A DNA stretch of 64,000 nt, from the NCBI GenBank assembly GCA_030427205.1, contig JAUHXC010000009.1, forward strand, positions 1 through 64,000. Reading direction: 5' to 3'. The notes under the pieces are model-generated. The model was not told the DNA's origin. It saw only the letters and a program-made list of their open reading frames with translations, and ran no database searches. Origin of the DNA: a bacterium. GTDB lineage: Bacteria; Myxococcota_A; Bradymonadia; UBA7976; UBA1532. Positions 9,996 through 19,569 of the stretch are shown in pieces (the stretch's first letter is position 1; every line of letters starts with the position of its first letter). The position numbers and the translations under genes are program-made.

Positions 9996-11861
9996 ATGAA
10001 GCGGTGCATCCTGGTCCTCTTCGGGTTGATGGTGGCGGCGTGCCCCATCGGCGGGGCGTGGGGGCAGGCCGACGGGCGCTTGCGCCACGAGTATGTGCCG
10101 CCCGAGGTCTTGTCCCGCTTCGACCCCGGCCGCGCCGAGTCGGCGATCATCGGCAGCCGCGACGGTCTGCCCGAGGCGATTCGGCGCGATGGGGCGCAGC
10201 TCGAGCAGCCGGGGCCGCCGGGCAGCGACAGCCCGCTGGTCCGCCCGCCCGATGCCCCGCCGCCGGCGGACAGCCCGTCGATCCCCCGGCCCGACGAGGC
10301 CCGGCCCGATCGCGATACCGGCGCCGACTCGAACCTGAAGTACCACGTCATCTACAACCCCAGCGTGGCGCCGCTGCGGCGCAACGTCGCGTTCGACGTG
10401 GTCGAGGACGACTACCGCCTGACCATCGCGCCGAGCAGCCGGACCCGGGTGCCGATCGTCGGCGACCGCCGGGCCCGCCCCGGGCGGGAGCTGTTCTGGG
10501 GTGACTTGAAGGTGGACTTCGCCGGCGAGGACGCGCCGCTGCCGTCGGTGGCGCCCGATATGCGTATCCTGGCGCTGCGCACCGAGCCGGCGGGCGTGCG
10601 GATCGATCTGGTCAAGGACGCGGCGGACAACTTCTACGTGCGCGCGCCGAACCATCGGGGTGAGGTGCGGCTGGTCTTCCTGGTCGACGCCGATCAGGCC
10701 TATTTCTCGTCGCCGGTGCCGGGCAACGTCTTGCTGGGGCACCTCAGCGGCGATCCGATGACCGCGCTGCCCGAGCGGGCCCGGCGGGCGGGCCGGCGGG
10801 TGCTGGGCGAGCTGGGCATCGGCCCCGAGATGCCGTTCGATCAGGGCGTCGACGCGCTGGTGAGCCACTTCCGCGGCTTCGAAGCCGGGCCGCCGCCGAC
10901 GGCGAGCGGCGACATCTACGAGGATCTGGCGCTGGGCGGGGTGGGGGTCTGCCGTCATCGATCGTTCGCGTTCATGATCACGGCGCGTGCGGCCGGCGTG
11001 CCGACCCGGGTCGTGCACAACGAAGCCCACGCCTTCGTGGAGGTCATGGCCCCCGACGGGCGCTGGCGGCGGGTCGATCTGGGCGGCGAGGCGCCGGAGC
11101 TGTCGATCGACGGCGGCGAAGGTCGGCGGCTGCATCAGCCCACGCCCGATGCCTTCCCCAAGCCCGAGTCGTGGCGCAATCAGTACAGCAGCATGCTGAC
11201 CAACGGCACGCCGCCCGCGGCGTCGACCCCCGAGGCGGGTGATCCGCCGGCGATCGAGGGCGCGCCGCCGGGTCTGGGCCCGAGCGCGGATGTGCCGGCC
11301 GAGGGCGCGGGGGACGGCGCGGGCCCGGCGGATCAGGACGGGCCGCTGGACGGCGCGGGCGATGGCGACGGTGACGGCGCGGGCGACGGCGCGGGGCAGG
11401 GCTTCGGGGACGACGACGGCCCGCTGGTGGATGATCCGTTCGCGCCGCCGACCGGCCCGCCGGCGGAGGTCCCGCTGCCGCGCATCGTGGACGGGGACGA
11501 GGCGTCGGACATGCCGCTCGACGAGCTGCCGACCGGCGCGCCGGTCGCCGTGCGGCTCGCGCTGGACGCCGACGCGCGGCTCTCGGGCTATCGCGGCGAG
11601 GCCTTGGGCGAGCAGGTGACCGGGCGGGTCATCGATCCCGATTCGGGCCAGGGCGTGGCAGGGGTCAAGGTGCAGGTGCACCTCGTGCCGGTGGGCGGCG
11701 GGGCGTCGGTGCCGGTGGGTCAGGCCCGCGTCACCGGGCCCGACGGGCGCTTCGAGTCGGCGATCACGCTGCCGCCGACGCTGCGCCTGGGTCGTTACCG
11801 TCTGGTCGCGGCGACCGAGGCCGGCGAGGGCCGGGCCGCGGCGCGCAGCGACATGCCCTGA
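9996..11861 (+). CDS. secreted transglutaminase-like protein
   Basis: GVGVCRHRSFAFMITARAAGVPTRVVHNEAHAFVEVMAPDGRWRRVDLGG has the Cys/His/Asp arrangement of transglutaminase-like domains; signal peptide; Gly/Asp-rich linker; C-terminal Ig-like carboxypeptidase-regulatory-type segment. Confidence 0.85.
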   Translation: MKRCILVLFGLMVAACPIGGAWGQADGRLRHEYVPPEVLSRFDPGRAESAIIGSRDGLPEAIRRDGAQLEQPGPPGSDSPLVRPPDAPPPADSPSIPRPDEARPDRDTGADSNLKYHVIYNPSVAPLRRNVAFDVVEDDYRLTIAPSSRTRVPIVGDRRARPGRELFWGDLKVDFAGEDAPLPSVAPDMRILALRTEPAGVRIDLVKDAADNFYVRAPNHRGEVRLVFLVDADQAYFSSPVPGNVLLGHLSGDPMTALPERARRAGRRVLGELGIGPEMPFDQGVDALVSHFRGFEAGPPPTASGDIYEDLALGGVGVCRHRSFAFMITARAAGVPTRVVHNEAHAFVEVMAPDGRWRRVDLGGEAPELSIDGGEGRRLHQPTPDAFPKPESWRNQYSSMLTNGTPPAASTPEAGDPPAIEGAPPGLGPSADVPAEGAGDGAGPADQDGPLDGAGDGDGDGAGDGAGQGFGDDDGPLVDDPFAPPTGPPAEVPLPRIVDGDEASDMPLDELPTGAPVAVRLALDADARLSGYRGEALGEQVTGRVIDPDSGQGVAGVKVQVHLVPVGGGASVPVGQARVTGPDGRFESAITLPPTLRLGRYRLVAATEAGEGRAAARSDMP

Positions 11862-11874
11862 GCGATCCGGTTCG

Positions 11875-13926
11875 TCAGTCGAACGCCTTCATCAAAGGCA
11901 GCAGCGGCGCGAAGTCGTCGGTCCATTCGAGGCCGTCTTCGAGGGCCATCTTCTCGGTGTGCAGGTCGTCGGCGATGGTCTGCTCGACGAACGCCCGGTC
12001 GCGCGACATGAAGACCCAGCGGGTATGGGCCGTGTTCTCCAGCCAGTTGCCGGCGCGGGCGATCTCGACGGCGGCCAGGTCGAGCGCGCGGGCGTGGGCC
12101 CGCAGGACGGGCCGCAAGTCCAGGTGGCGGTTGGCGATGTTGATGATCAGCATGCCGTCGGGCGTCATGCGTTCGAGGTAGAGCGCGAAGGCTTCGCGGG
12201 TCAGCAGGTGGGCCGGGATGGCATCGCTGGAGAAGGCATCGAGCACGATGACATCAAACGCTTCGACGGTGCGGGCGAGCTGCAGCCGGCCGTCGCCGAT
12301 GACGACGTCGAGGTCGACATTACGGGCGCGGGCGTCGGGCAGATAGGTGAACCACTCTTCGGCGAAGCGCTCGACGAGCGGATCGATCTCGAAGAAGACC
12401 ACCCGATCGTTCTCCCGCCCGAAGGCGGCGACCGTGCCCACCCCGAGCCCGACCGCGGCGACCGTGCGCGGCGGCCCGTCGGCGGCCCACTCGAAGTAGC
12501 GCCCGATGCCGCTGTCGCCGTGGTAGTACGACAGCGGCTCCGATCGCCGCTCGTCGGTGTACTGCTGGCCGTGCATGATGCGGCCGTGCACCAGCTTGCG
12601 GGCCGGGCCGGTGGGGAAGACGCCGGGGATCTCCTTGACCCGCAGCACGCCGTAGAAGCCGCGGTCGATGGCCATCACCCCGGCGAGGCGGACCCGCAGC
12701 TCGAGCGCGAAGCCGATGGCCAGCGCGATGACCATCAGCGGCATCACGGCGCCGATCCAGCGGGGCGCGGCGGCGAAGGGCCGGGCGTTCCAGACGCGCC
12801 ACGCCTGCAGCGACGCCAGCAGCCCGGTGGCCAGGGCGGCGAGCTGCAGCTCGATGCGCACCGGCAGCAGGGCCGGGGCGGCGAGGCCCACGAGCACCCC
12901 GCCGAGGGCGCCGCCGAGCGACGTGGCGAGGTAGAAGCCGGTCAGGTGGGCCGCGGCCGGCCGCAGCCGCACGACCTCACCGTGCAGCGCCATGCAGCCG
13001 ACGAAGAGGGCGCCGTTGAGGATGAGGATCTGGCCGAGCATGCCCAGATCGGCGCCTTGGTCGAGGGCCCACCACAGGCCGAGCGCGACGAGCGGCAGCC
13101 CGCCGAACCAGACCCGCCGATCACCCCAGGCCGGGCGCCCGAAGCAGATGATGAAGGTCGACAGGTAGAGGCCGAGCGGCAGGACCCACAAGAATGGGCT
13201 CGCGCTGATGTCTTCGGTCAGGCGGTCGGTGGTGGCGAGCAGCAGCGCCGAGGCCACGGCGGTGAGCGCGACCCACATGAGCTGGTCGGCTCGGCTCAGC
13301 GGCGGCCCGGCGGGCTCGGGGCCCTCGGCGCGATCGGGATCGACGGCGAGGGCCTTGCCGCGCCGATGGACCTGCCAGGCGCATACGCCGATGAGCGCCG
13401 CGAAGAGCCCATAGCCCACCGACCAGCCGACGGCCTGCCGTTCGAGCCCGATGAAGGGCTCGAGCACGATGGGGTAGGCCACCAGCGCCGCCAGCGAGCC
13501 GGTATTGGACCACGCGTAGAGCCGATACGGCGAGCGACCGCGCTCGACGCTGGCGGCCCAGGCCTGGATCAGCGGCGCGGTGGCCGAGAGCACGATGTAG
13601 GGGGCGGCGACGGAGGCGCCCAGGGTGGCGAGGATGCCCATGGTCGGGGAGCCGCCCGGCTCGGGCGCGCTGGGGATGATCGGCAGCACGATCAGCGACA
13701 GGGCGACGAGGCCGCCGTGCACCATCAAGCCGCGACGCAGCGGCAGGCGCAGCGCGAGCAGGTGGGCGTAGGCGTAGCCGGCGAGCAGGCCGCTCTGGAA
13801 GAACAGCATGCAGATGGTCCACACCGTCGAGCCGCCGCCGAACCACGGCAGGACGTAGCGCCCCATCAGCGGCTGCACCAGGAAGAGCAGGAACGCGCTG
13901 ATGAGCGCGGTGATGGCGAAGAGCAT
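11875..13926 (-). CDS. fused MFS-type transporter / spermidine synthase-like protein
   Basis: MLFAITALISAFLLFLVQPLMGRYVLPWFGGGSTVWTICMLFFQ plus FDVIVLDAFSSDAIPAHLLTREAFALYLERMTPDGMLIINIANRHLDL. Confidence 0.93.
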   Translation of the reverse strand: MLFAITALISAFLLFLVQPLMGRYVLPWFGGGSTVWTICMLFFQSGLLAGYAYAHLLALRLPLRRGLMVHGGLVALSLIVLPIIPSAPEPGGSPTMGILATLGASVAAPYIVLSATAPLIQAWAASVERGRSPYRLYAWSNTGSLAALVAYPIVLEPFIGLERQAVGWSVGYGLFAALIGVCAWQVHRRGKALAVDPDRAEGPEPAGPPLSRADQLMWVALTAVASALLLATTDRLTEDISASPFLWVLPLGLYLSTFIICFGRPAWGDRRVWFGGLPLVALGLWWALDQGADLGMLGQILILNGALFVGCMALHGEVVRLRPAAAHLTGFYLATSLGGALGGVLVGLAAPALLPVRIELQLAALATGLLASLQAWRVWNARPFAAAPRWIGAVMPLMVIALAIGFALELRVRLAGVMAIDRGFYGVLRVKEIPGVFPTGPARKLVHGRIMHGQQYTDERRSEPLSYYHGDSGIGRYFEWAADGPPRTVAAVGLGVGTVAAFGRENDRVVFFEIDPLVERFAEEWFTYLPDARARNVDLDVVIGDGRLQLARTVEAFDVIVLDAFSSDAIPAHLLTREAFALYLERMTPDGMLIINIANRHLDLRPVLRAHARALDLAAVEIARAGNWLENTAHTRWVFMSRDRAFVEQTIADDLHTEKMALEDGLEWTDDFAPLLPLMKAFD

Positions 13927-14041
13927 GGCGGGCAGTCTGCCCCGACCATCGGGCGGGCACAACCGCCGCGGGGCCGACCGGGCCGACCTCGGGTATGATG
14001 GGCCCGCGGAGTCCACCGCCCCGACCCGGACTGGAGCGCCG

Positions 14042-14500
14042 ATGCCCCCGATCGAAGACTATCCGCCGACCCGGCGGCGCCGCGGCGCGTGGATCCTGGG
14101 GATCGCGCTCTTCGCGCTGGCCGGCTGCCGCGGCTGCGGGTGTGAGGCGCCTGCGCCGGCGATCGAGGCCGACGATGCAGCGCAGGCGCCCGATCTGGCG
14201 CTGGCCCAGCAGATGGGGCCCGACGCGGTCGAGCGGGCGATCACCGAGGGGCTGCGGGCGGTGGCTCGACGGGATACGGCGACCGCGATCGCCCGCTTCG
14301 AGGCGGCGGCCGCGGCGGATCCGGGGCGGCGGGTGCCCCATCAGCGGCTGTGCGGGCTCTATCGGCAGGCGGATCGCACCGCGGACGCGCTGCGCGCCTG
14401 TCGCGCGTGGCGTGAGCTGGAGACCGAGCCGGACTTCCAGAGCCGGGCCGATGCCATCATCGAAGAGCTGCGGGGGCGCGGGCCGGCGAAGCGGCCCTGA
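14042..14500 (+). CDS. small lipoprotein, TPR-like
   Basis: MPPIEDYPPTRRRRGAWILGIALFALAGCRGCGC lipobox; tetratricopeptide-like remainder. Confidence 0.65.
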   Translation: MPPIEDYPPTRRRRGAWILGIALFALAGCRGCGCEAPAPAIEADDAAQAPDLALAQQMGPDAVERAITEGLRAVARRDTATAIARFEAAAAADPGRRVPHQRLCGLYRQADRTADALRACRAWRELETEPDFQSRADAIIEELRGRGPAKRP

Positions 14501-14515
14501 GATGCTCGGGCGGGA

Positions 14516-15214
14516 TCAGTCGCGGGGTTCGATGGCGAGGCGATAGCCGCGCCCGCGCACCGAGCGGATGACCCCGCGCAGGACGGGATCGAGCCGCGAG
14601 CGCAGCCGGCTGATGCGCTGGTCGAGCGCGCGGTCGACGCCGTCGTACTCGATGCCCCACAGTTCGCGGTACATCGCCGCCCGGTCGACCACCTCGTTGG
14701 GGTGGCGGGCGAGCATGTCGAGCACCTCGAACTCGGCCGGGCTGAGCGAGATCGCCTCGCCGCGCACGACGACCGTGCGGCTGAGCGGGTCGACGGTCAT
14801 CGGGCCCAGGCGGATGCGCGGATCACCGGCGGGCTTGGAGTCGAGCCGCGCGGCGAGCCGCAGCATGCTGCGGATGCGCGCGACGAGGATCTCGAAGTCG
14901 ATCGACTTGGGCACGTAGCCGTCGGCGCCCGCGTCGAGCACCTCGGCCTCGTGGTCCGACGGGTCGAGCGCGGTCAGCATGAGCACCGGCACCCGGCTGA
15001 CGCCGCGGATCGCCTCGACGACCTCGGTGCCGCTCGCGTCGGGCAGCATCATGTCCACCAGGACCAGCCGCGGAGACTCGCTGGCCACCACGTCGGCCGC
15101 ACCGAGCGCCTCGGCGAGGCGGATGACCTCGAAGCCGTTGCGTTCGAGGACCCGGGTCACCAGTCGGGCGAATGAGTCGTCATCTTCGATGAGGAGGAGC
15201 AGCGGGTCGGACAT
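14516..15214 (-). CDS. OmpR-family response regulator
   Basis: MSDPLLLLIEDDDSFARLVTRVLERNGFEV ... VLVDMMLPDASG ... MLTALDPSDHEAEVLDAGADGYVPKSID; winged-helix C-terminus. Confidence 0.95.
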   Translation of the reverse strand: MSDPLLLLIEDDDSFARLVTRVLERNGFEVIRLAEALGAADVVASESPRLVLVDMMLPDASGTEVVEAIRGVSRVPVLMLTALDPSDHEAEVLDAGADGYVPKSIDFEILVARIRSMLRLAARLDSKPAGDPRIRLGPMTVDPLSRTVVVRGEAISLSPAEFEVLDMLARHPNEVVDRAAMYRELWGIEYDGVDRALDQRISRLRSRLDPVLRGVIRSVRGRGYRLAIEPRD

Positions 15215-15453
15215 CGTCACCTTTTCCGTCAAAGTCGAGAACGGTCCCCCGTATACCACCGTCCAGGGATGGTGCGCGAGGGAAGAAAGAAGGTCGTAAC
15301 AGCCCTCACCCGAAGGGATCGACTCAATCGTCACCCCTTGTTTCAAATGTTCGCCGGCCGCCGGGGCCGGTCGCGGCGGGTGCCATGGGCTCACGGTCGG
15401 ATATTGGAGGCGCTCGGCGCCGAGTCGGTCACATCGTGCCGAGCGATCTCCGG

Positions 15454-17257
15454 TCAGTAGACCCGACCGAAGATGCGATAGGTCGCCAGCAGGGTCTCGA
15501 GCAGGTCGACGTGGTTCGTCAGCGCGTAGCGGGCGCGGTAGTAGAGCCGCGCGAGCCGATCGTCCTCCGCGGGATCGGCGGAGGCGTCGTGGCTGTACCA
15601 GGCCTGCAGCGCGGCGTCGTATTCGGTGGCCAGGGTCTGCCCGCGGCGCACGAGGCCCACCGCGCCCGTATCGCCGTCGACCTGGAACCGGCAGTGGGCG
15701 GTCGCGGCGACGAGCGCGCGGCATTCGCCTTCGACGCAGGTCTCGCCGTCGGGGCAGCCGCCCAGGGGTTTGGCCGGCGCGCAGATCGTCTCGGCCGCGC
15801 AGGCGCCGGCTTGCGGGATGCAGTTGCCGCGCGCGTCGCACACCTCGTCGGCGGCGCAGAGCCCGGCGTCTTCGGTACAGTCTTGCAGGCAGAAATACGG
15901 GCCGTCCTCGGCGCCGATGGGCTGGCAATAGGTGCCGCCGAGGAAGCCGGTGTGCCCGACGCACGCGTCGTCGGCCTCGCAGCCCCCGCAGATGCCGGTG
16001 GAGCCGCCGCTGACCTCTTCCTGGCACAGCGGCTGGACCGCGGCATAGGCCACGCCGCTGAGCGGATCGGTGAAGACCACCCGCTCGGTCACAGCGGGGT
16101 CGATGACCTCGATCTCGCCGTCGCTGCCCGGGCGGAAGACGTTGAGCTGGTCGTTGAAGCGGGTGCTGTACGACGCGGTGGTGAAGAGGAAGCCGTACCA
16201 CAGGATGTCGGTGGCCAGCGCGAAGGTGGGCTCGGCCTCGACGACGGGCCGCGCCGCCTCGTCGATGCACGTGCCGTCGACGCAGGTGCCCGTCGGGCAG
16301 TCGCCGAGCGGGGCTGCGGGGCTGCACTCGGCGATCAGCGGCGCGCAGCCGCCGTCTTCGGGTACGCAGTTGCCGTTCTGATCGCAGACCGTTCCCGGTT
16401 CGCAGAGGCCGGGGTCGTTGGTGCAGTCGCGCAGGCAGGCGTCGGCGCCGTCGCCCGTCGGCTGGCAGTAGGTCCCGCCGAGGAAGCCGGTGTAGCCGGC
16501 GCAGTCCGTATTGGCTTCGCAGGGCGAGCAGAGGCCCACCGGCCCGCCGGTGAACGGGCCCGAGCGGGCGCCGGTCTCCGGATCGTAGAGGCCGCCGGTG
16601 GCCGCGTCGTAGATCGGGGCCGGAACCGGGTACTGCAGCTGCAGGCCTTCGACGCCGTCGACCTTCAGCGCGCGCGGCGCGAAGCCGGTGTAGTCCTTGG
16701 CCAGGATCTGGTTCATCAGCGCCTCGAACTCGTCGGGGAACCAGTCGTAGAAGCTGATCGCGTAGACCCCCGCGTCGCCGTCGGCGCCCAGGATGAACGC
16801 GTCGGGGTCGGTGATGGCCCAGACCGCCGCCAGCGTGGCCCAGTAGTGCCCCGCTTCGAGCGGCTTGTCGGGGAAGTAGTAGCCCGCCTGGGTATCGTAG
16901 ACGGAGAACGGGCGGCGGCCGACACCGGGCTCGATCTCGAAGCGCTCGCCGTCGGGCGCGCAGGCCGGATCGGGCTCGGCGAGCCCCTGCAGCTCGGGCT
17001 GGTCGCTGAGGTGCAGCAAGGTGCCGCGGGTGCTCTCGCACCACTGGCCGTAGGGCGGCGTCGCCATGACCTCGGCCAGCAGGTTGAAGCCGCTGTTGAT
17101 CGCCAGATCGTAGGTCCGGTCGAAGAGCGCGTCGTAGCCGTAGGGGGCGACGTACCAGCTCTGGAAGACGTCGGACAGCGGCAGGAAGACGCGATAGTAG
17201 TAGTCGATCAGCGGGTGCCAGACGTCGAAGAACGGGTTGTCGCGGCGATAGTTGATG
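15454..17257 (-). pseudogene. 3' fragment of the island-interrupted zinc metalloprotease gene (Cys-rich C-terminal domains)
   Basis: Frame opens without signal peptide at (TTG)R-INYRRDNPFFDVWHPLIDYYYRVF; INYR and the 12-bp repeat match the end of the native part of the ORF at 40747-43361 (-). Confidence 0.92.
17246..17257. other. left attachment core (12 bp)
   Basis: CGATAGTTGATG, identical to 40747-40758. Confidence 0.9.
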
Positions 17258-17396
17258 CGCAACTCTCGTGGAACTTCAGCGGCCGGAACGCGGTCGGTCC
17301 GTATGGGCCCGAAGTAGAAAGGGAATTCGGAGGGGCCTCGTTCCGAGAATCATCCGCCGATCGGCCGATGTTCCAGATCCGTTCCAGTTTTCCCCG

Positions 17397-18488
17397 TCAA
17401 TCGTCCTGATCCCCGGTCTCCTCGCCCTTGAACCCCAGCCCGTCGAGCACGTCCACCGCCGCCACCAACTGCTCGTCGGCGACGTGGGCGTAGCGCTCGG
17501 TCATGCGCACCGAGCTGTGCCCCATGAGGACCTGCACCACCTTGAGCGAGCACTTCTGGAGCACCAGGTGCGAGGCGAAGGTGTGCCGCAGATCGTGGAA
17601 CCGCACATGGCGAAGGCCGGCCTTCTTCAGCGCTCGGCTGAGCGCCTCGTTGGCCGTCGTCTGCCCGCTGACGAGCCCGCCCTCCTTGTTGGGGAAGACG
17701 ATCTCGCCCGCGCTGTGCTGGCGCCACGCACTCAGGGCCTCGACCAGATCGGCCGTCATCGGCACGACCCGGGTCTTGCCGTTCTTCGGCGTGCCCAGCC
17801 GCCCCCGCCAGCAGTTGTGCTCCACGGTGATGCGCCGCGCCCCGAAGTCGACCGAGCGCCAATGCAGGCCGTAGATCTCGCCCTTCCGCATCCCGGTCCG
17901 CACCGCGAGCAGGAAGAAGACGAACCACTGCGGCCGCATCGAGCGGGCGATGTCGAGCAGCCGCCCGACCTCTGCCGGCCTGAGCCAGTCGAAGTCGGCC
18001 TGCGGCTCGGGCAGCGTGTTGATGGTCGGCATCTCGCCGATCAGCCGCCACTCCATCGCGCAGCGCAGCAGGCGCCCGAGCACGCTCAGGTGCCGATTCA
18101 CGCTCGCCGGCTTGAGCCCCTTGTCGATCTGGTGGGCCTTGAAGCCCTCGATCTGTCGCTGGGTGATCGCGTCCAGCCGCTGCTTGCCAAAGAACGGAAC
18201 GAGGTGGTTGCTCAGGCACAGGTCCTTGAGCAGCGCCCCGCTCGGCTTGCTGTGGACCCGCACGTAGGTGCTCATCCACTCGGTCGCGAACTCGGCCAGG
18301 GTCGGCACCTCGGCCGCAGGCGCTGCGCCAGACTGGGGCGTCGCGGAGGTCAATTCGAGCCGAAGCACGACCTCGTACGCCTTCGCCCCGCGCTTCGTCT
18401 GCACCGGGCTGACCCGCCGAATCCGCTTGTCGTCGACGATGAAGTCGACGACCCACTTTCCTCTCCACTTCTTGACCGCCATGACCAT
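17397..18488 (-). CDS. tyrosine recombinase/integrase (Int1)
   Basis: TGMRKGEIYGLHW ... HDLRHTFASHLVLQKCSLKVVQVLMGHSSVRMTERYAHV; N-terminal arm-type domain KWRGKWVVDFIVDDKRIRRVSPVQTKRG. Confidence 0.97.
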   Translation of the reverse strand: MVMAVKKWRGKWVVDFIVDDKRIRRVSPVQTKRGAKAYEVVLRLELTSATPQSGAAPAAEVPTLAEFATEWMSTYVRVHSKPSGALLKDLCLSNHLVPFFGKQRLDAITQRQIEGFKAHQIDKGLKPASVNRHLSVLGRLLRCAMEWRLIGEMPTINTLPEPQADFDWLRPAEVGRLLDIARSMRPQWFVFFLLAVRTGMRKGEIYGLHWRSVDFGARRITVEHNCWRGRLGTPKNGKTRVVPMTADLVEALSAWRQHSAGEIVFPNKEGGLVSGQTTANEALSRALKKAGLRHVRFHDLRHTFASHLVLQKCSLKVVQVLMGHSSVRMTERYAHVADEQLVAAVDVLDGLGFKGEETGDQDD

Positions 18489-18603
18489 TCTCCGTGGTCT
18501 GTGGCGGGCGCGTGGATTCGGCCGAGGGCATCGTGCCCCGGCCGGTGGACGAAGGCAAGGTGTTGGCGGGAGAGGCGGGCAGGTGATGGGCGACGCCCTG
18601 GAC

Positions 18604-18792
18604 TCAGGTCTCGTCGGGCTCGGGCAGCGCCTCGGCGTCGACGGACTCGGCCAACGACGCCAGCAGGCCACCGATGACCGCGCCAGCCGCTGCCGCACCG
18701 CCGCTGCGGCCGACCGCGGCGCCGAAGGTCGCCGCTGCACTGACCGACGACGGGGCCTTCACGAGGTAGTCGAAGGCCTTGAACTCAGCCAT
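18604..18792 (-). CDS. small Gly/Ala-rich hydrophobic peptide
   Basis: MAEFKAFDYLVKAPSSVSAAATFGAAVGRSGGAAAAGAVIGGLLASLAESVDAEALPEPDET: glycine-zipper-like segment. Confidence 0.45.
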   Translation of the reverse strand: MAEFKAFDYLVKAPSSVSAAATFGAAVGRSGGAAAAGAVIGGLLASLAESVDAEALPEPDET

Positions 18793-18930
18793 GCCCATCA
18801 CCTCGGACGAGCGCATGAAGTAGGCGTCAAACCGCTCGCAGCGGTATATCGTATCCCCCGCATGTCGGCGAACACCCGATCAGTGCCTCATGGGCATGTT
18901 CCAGTCGCCCGGAAGAGTTGTTCGAGACGC

Positions 18931-19569
18931 CTATTCCGGGAGGCATCGGCCGTAGCAGAACCAACACAGCGCCCGCTGTGGTAGTGGATCCGTCGCGAGT
19001 TGGAAGCCGGGTGGCTCCTCCCACGGCGGACAGGCCAGGTGACTCTGCAGCAGACGCAGAAGGTGCGAACGCAGCGCCGCGAAAGGGTTGCCCTCCTCGA
19101 CCCCACAACTGTCGACGACCACCGGCCCAACCGCCGCGGTACCGCGCCATTGGAAGTTCATCGTAAGACCGATATCGAAGCCGAAGCACGCGCGCTTCGC
19201 CAGCGAGTCTTCGACGACTCGTTGGAACTCCGCGGTCGAAGCGAGTTGCTCGATTTGGTCGAACTCCTCGGGCGCGATGGCGAACTCCAACTCACCTTCG
19301 GCATCTTTGAGCACCAGGGTCGCGGGTGAGCGAAGGCCATAGCTCCATTCGCAATCGCCGAAGCATGCGGCGCCGCCCTGCACCATGGTGAGGAAGTCGA
19401 GCCGTACCCTGTCGACCCCCAGATCGGTCGTGCCGGCCTGGGGTTCACCAGCGTCAATACCGGAGTGGCAGGCTGCCAATCCCCACCCGAGCAGCACGAG
19501 CAGTGGCCATCCGACTTGAAATACACGCGGTCTCAATCGCTTGCTCGGCCTTGACCCAGCTGGTGTCAC
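18931..19569 (-). CDS. secreted lipoprotein, unknown family
   Basis: LLVLLGWGLAACHSG lipobox; multiple Cys; start overlaps upstream gene stop by 4 bp. Confidence 0.7.
   Translation of the reverse strand: MTPAGSRPSKRLRPRVFQVGWPLLVLLGWGLAACHSGIDAGEPQAGTTDLGVDRVRLDFLTMVQGGAACFGDCEWSYGLRSPATLVLKDAEGELEFAIAPEEFDQIEQLASTAEFQRVVEDSLAKRACFGFDIGLTMNFQWRGTAAVGPVVVDSCGVEEGNPFAALRSHLLRLLQSHLACPPWEEPPGFQLATDPLPQRALCWFCYGRCLPE

Noticed and set aside
11959-13998. 679-aa + strand ORF antisense to the spermidine synthase fusion
   Set aside because: Asp/Arg/Gly/Ala-rich antisense artefact of the GC-rich gene.
14516-17044. 842-aa ORF joining an Arg-rich segment to the response regulator
   Set aside because: Only the final MSDPLLLLIEDDDS... 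part is coding-like; upstream part is a shadow of the 15454-17257 gene.
17246-17257. tRNA-gene attachment site
   Set aside because: No tRNA-like cloverleaf or anticodon arm around either 12-bp repeat; the site is inside protease coding sequence.
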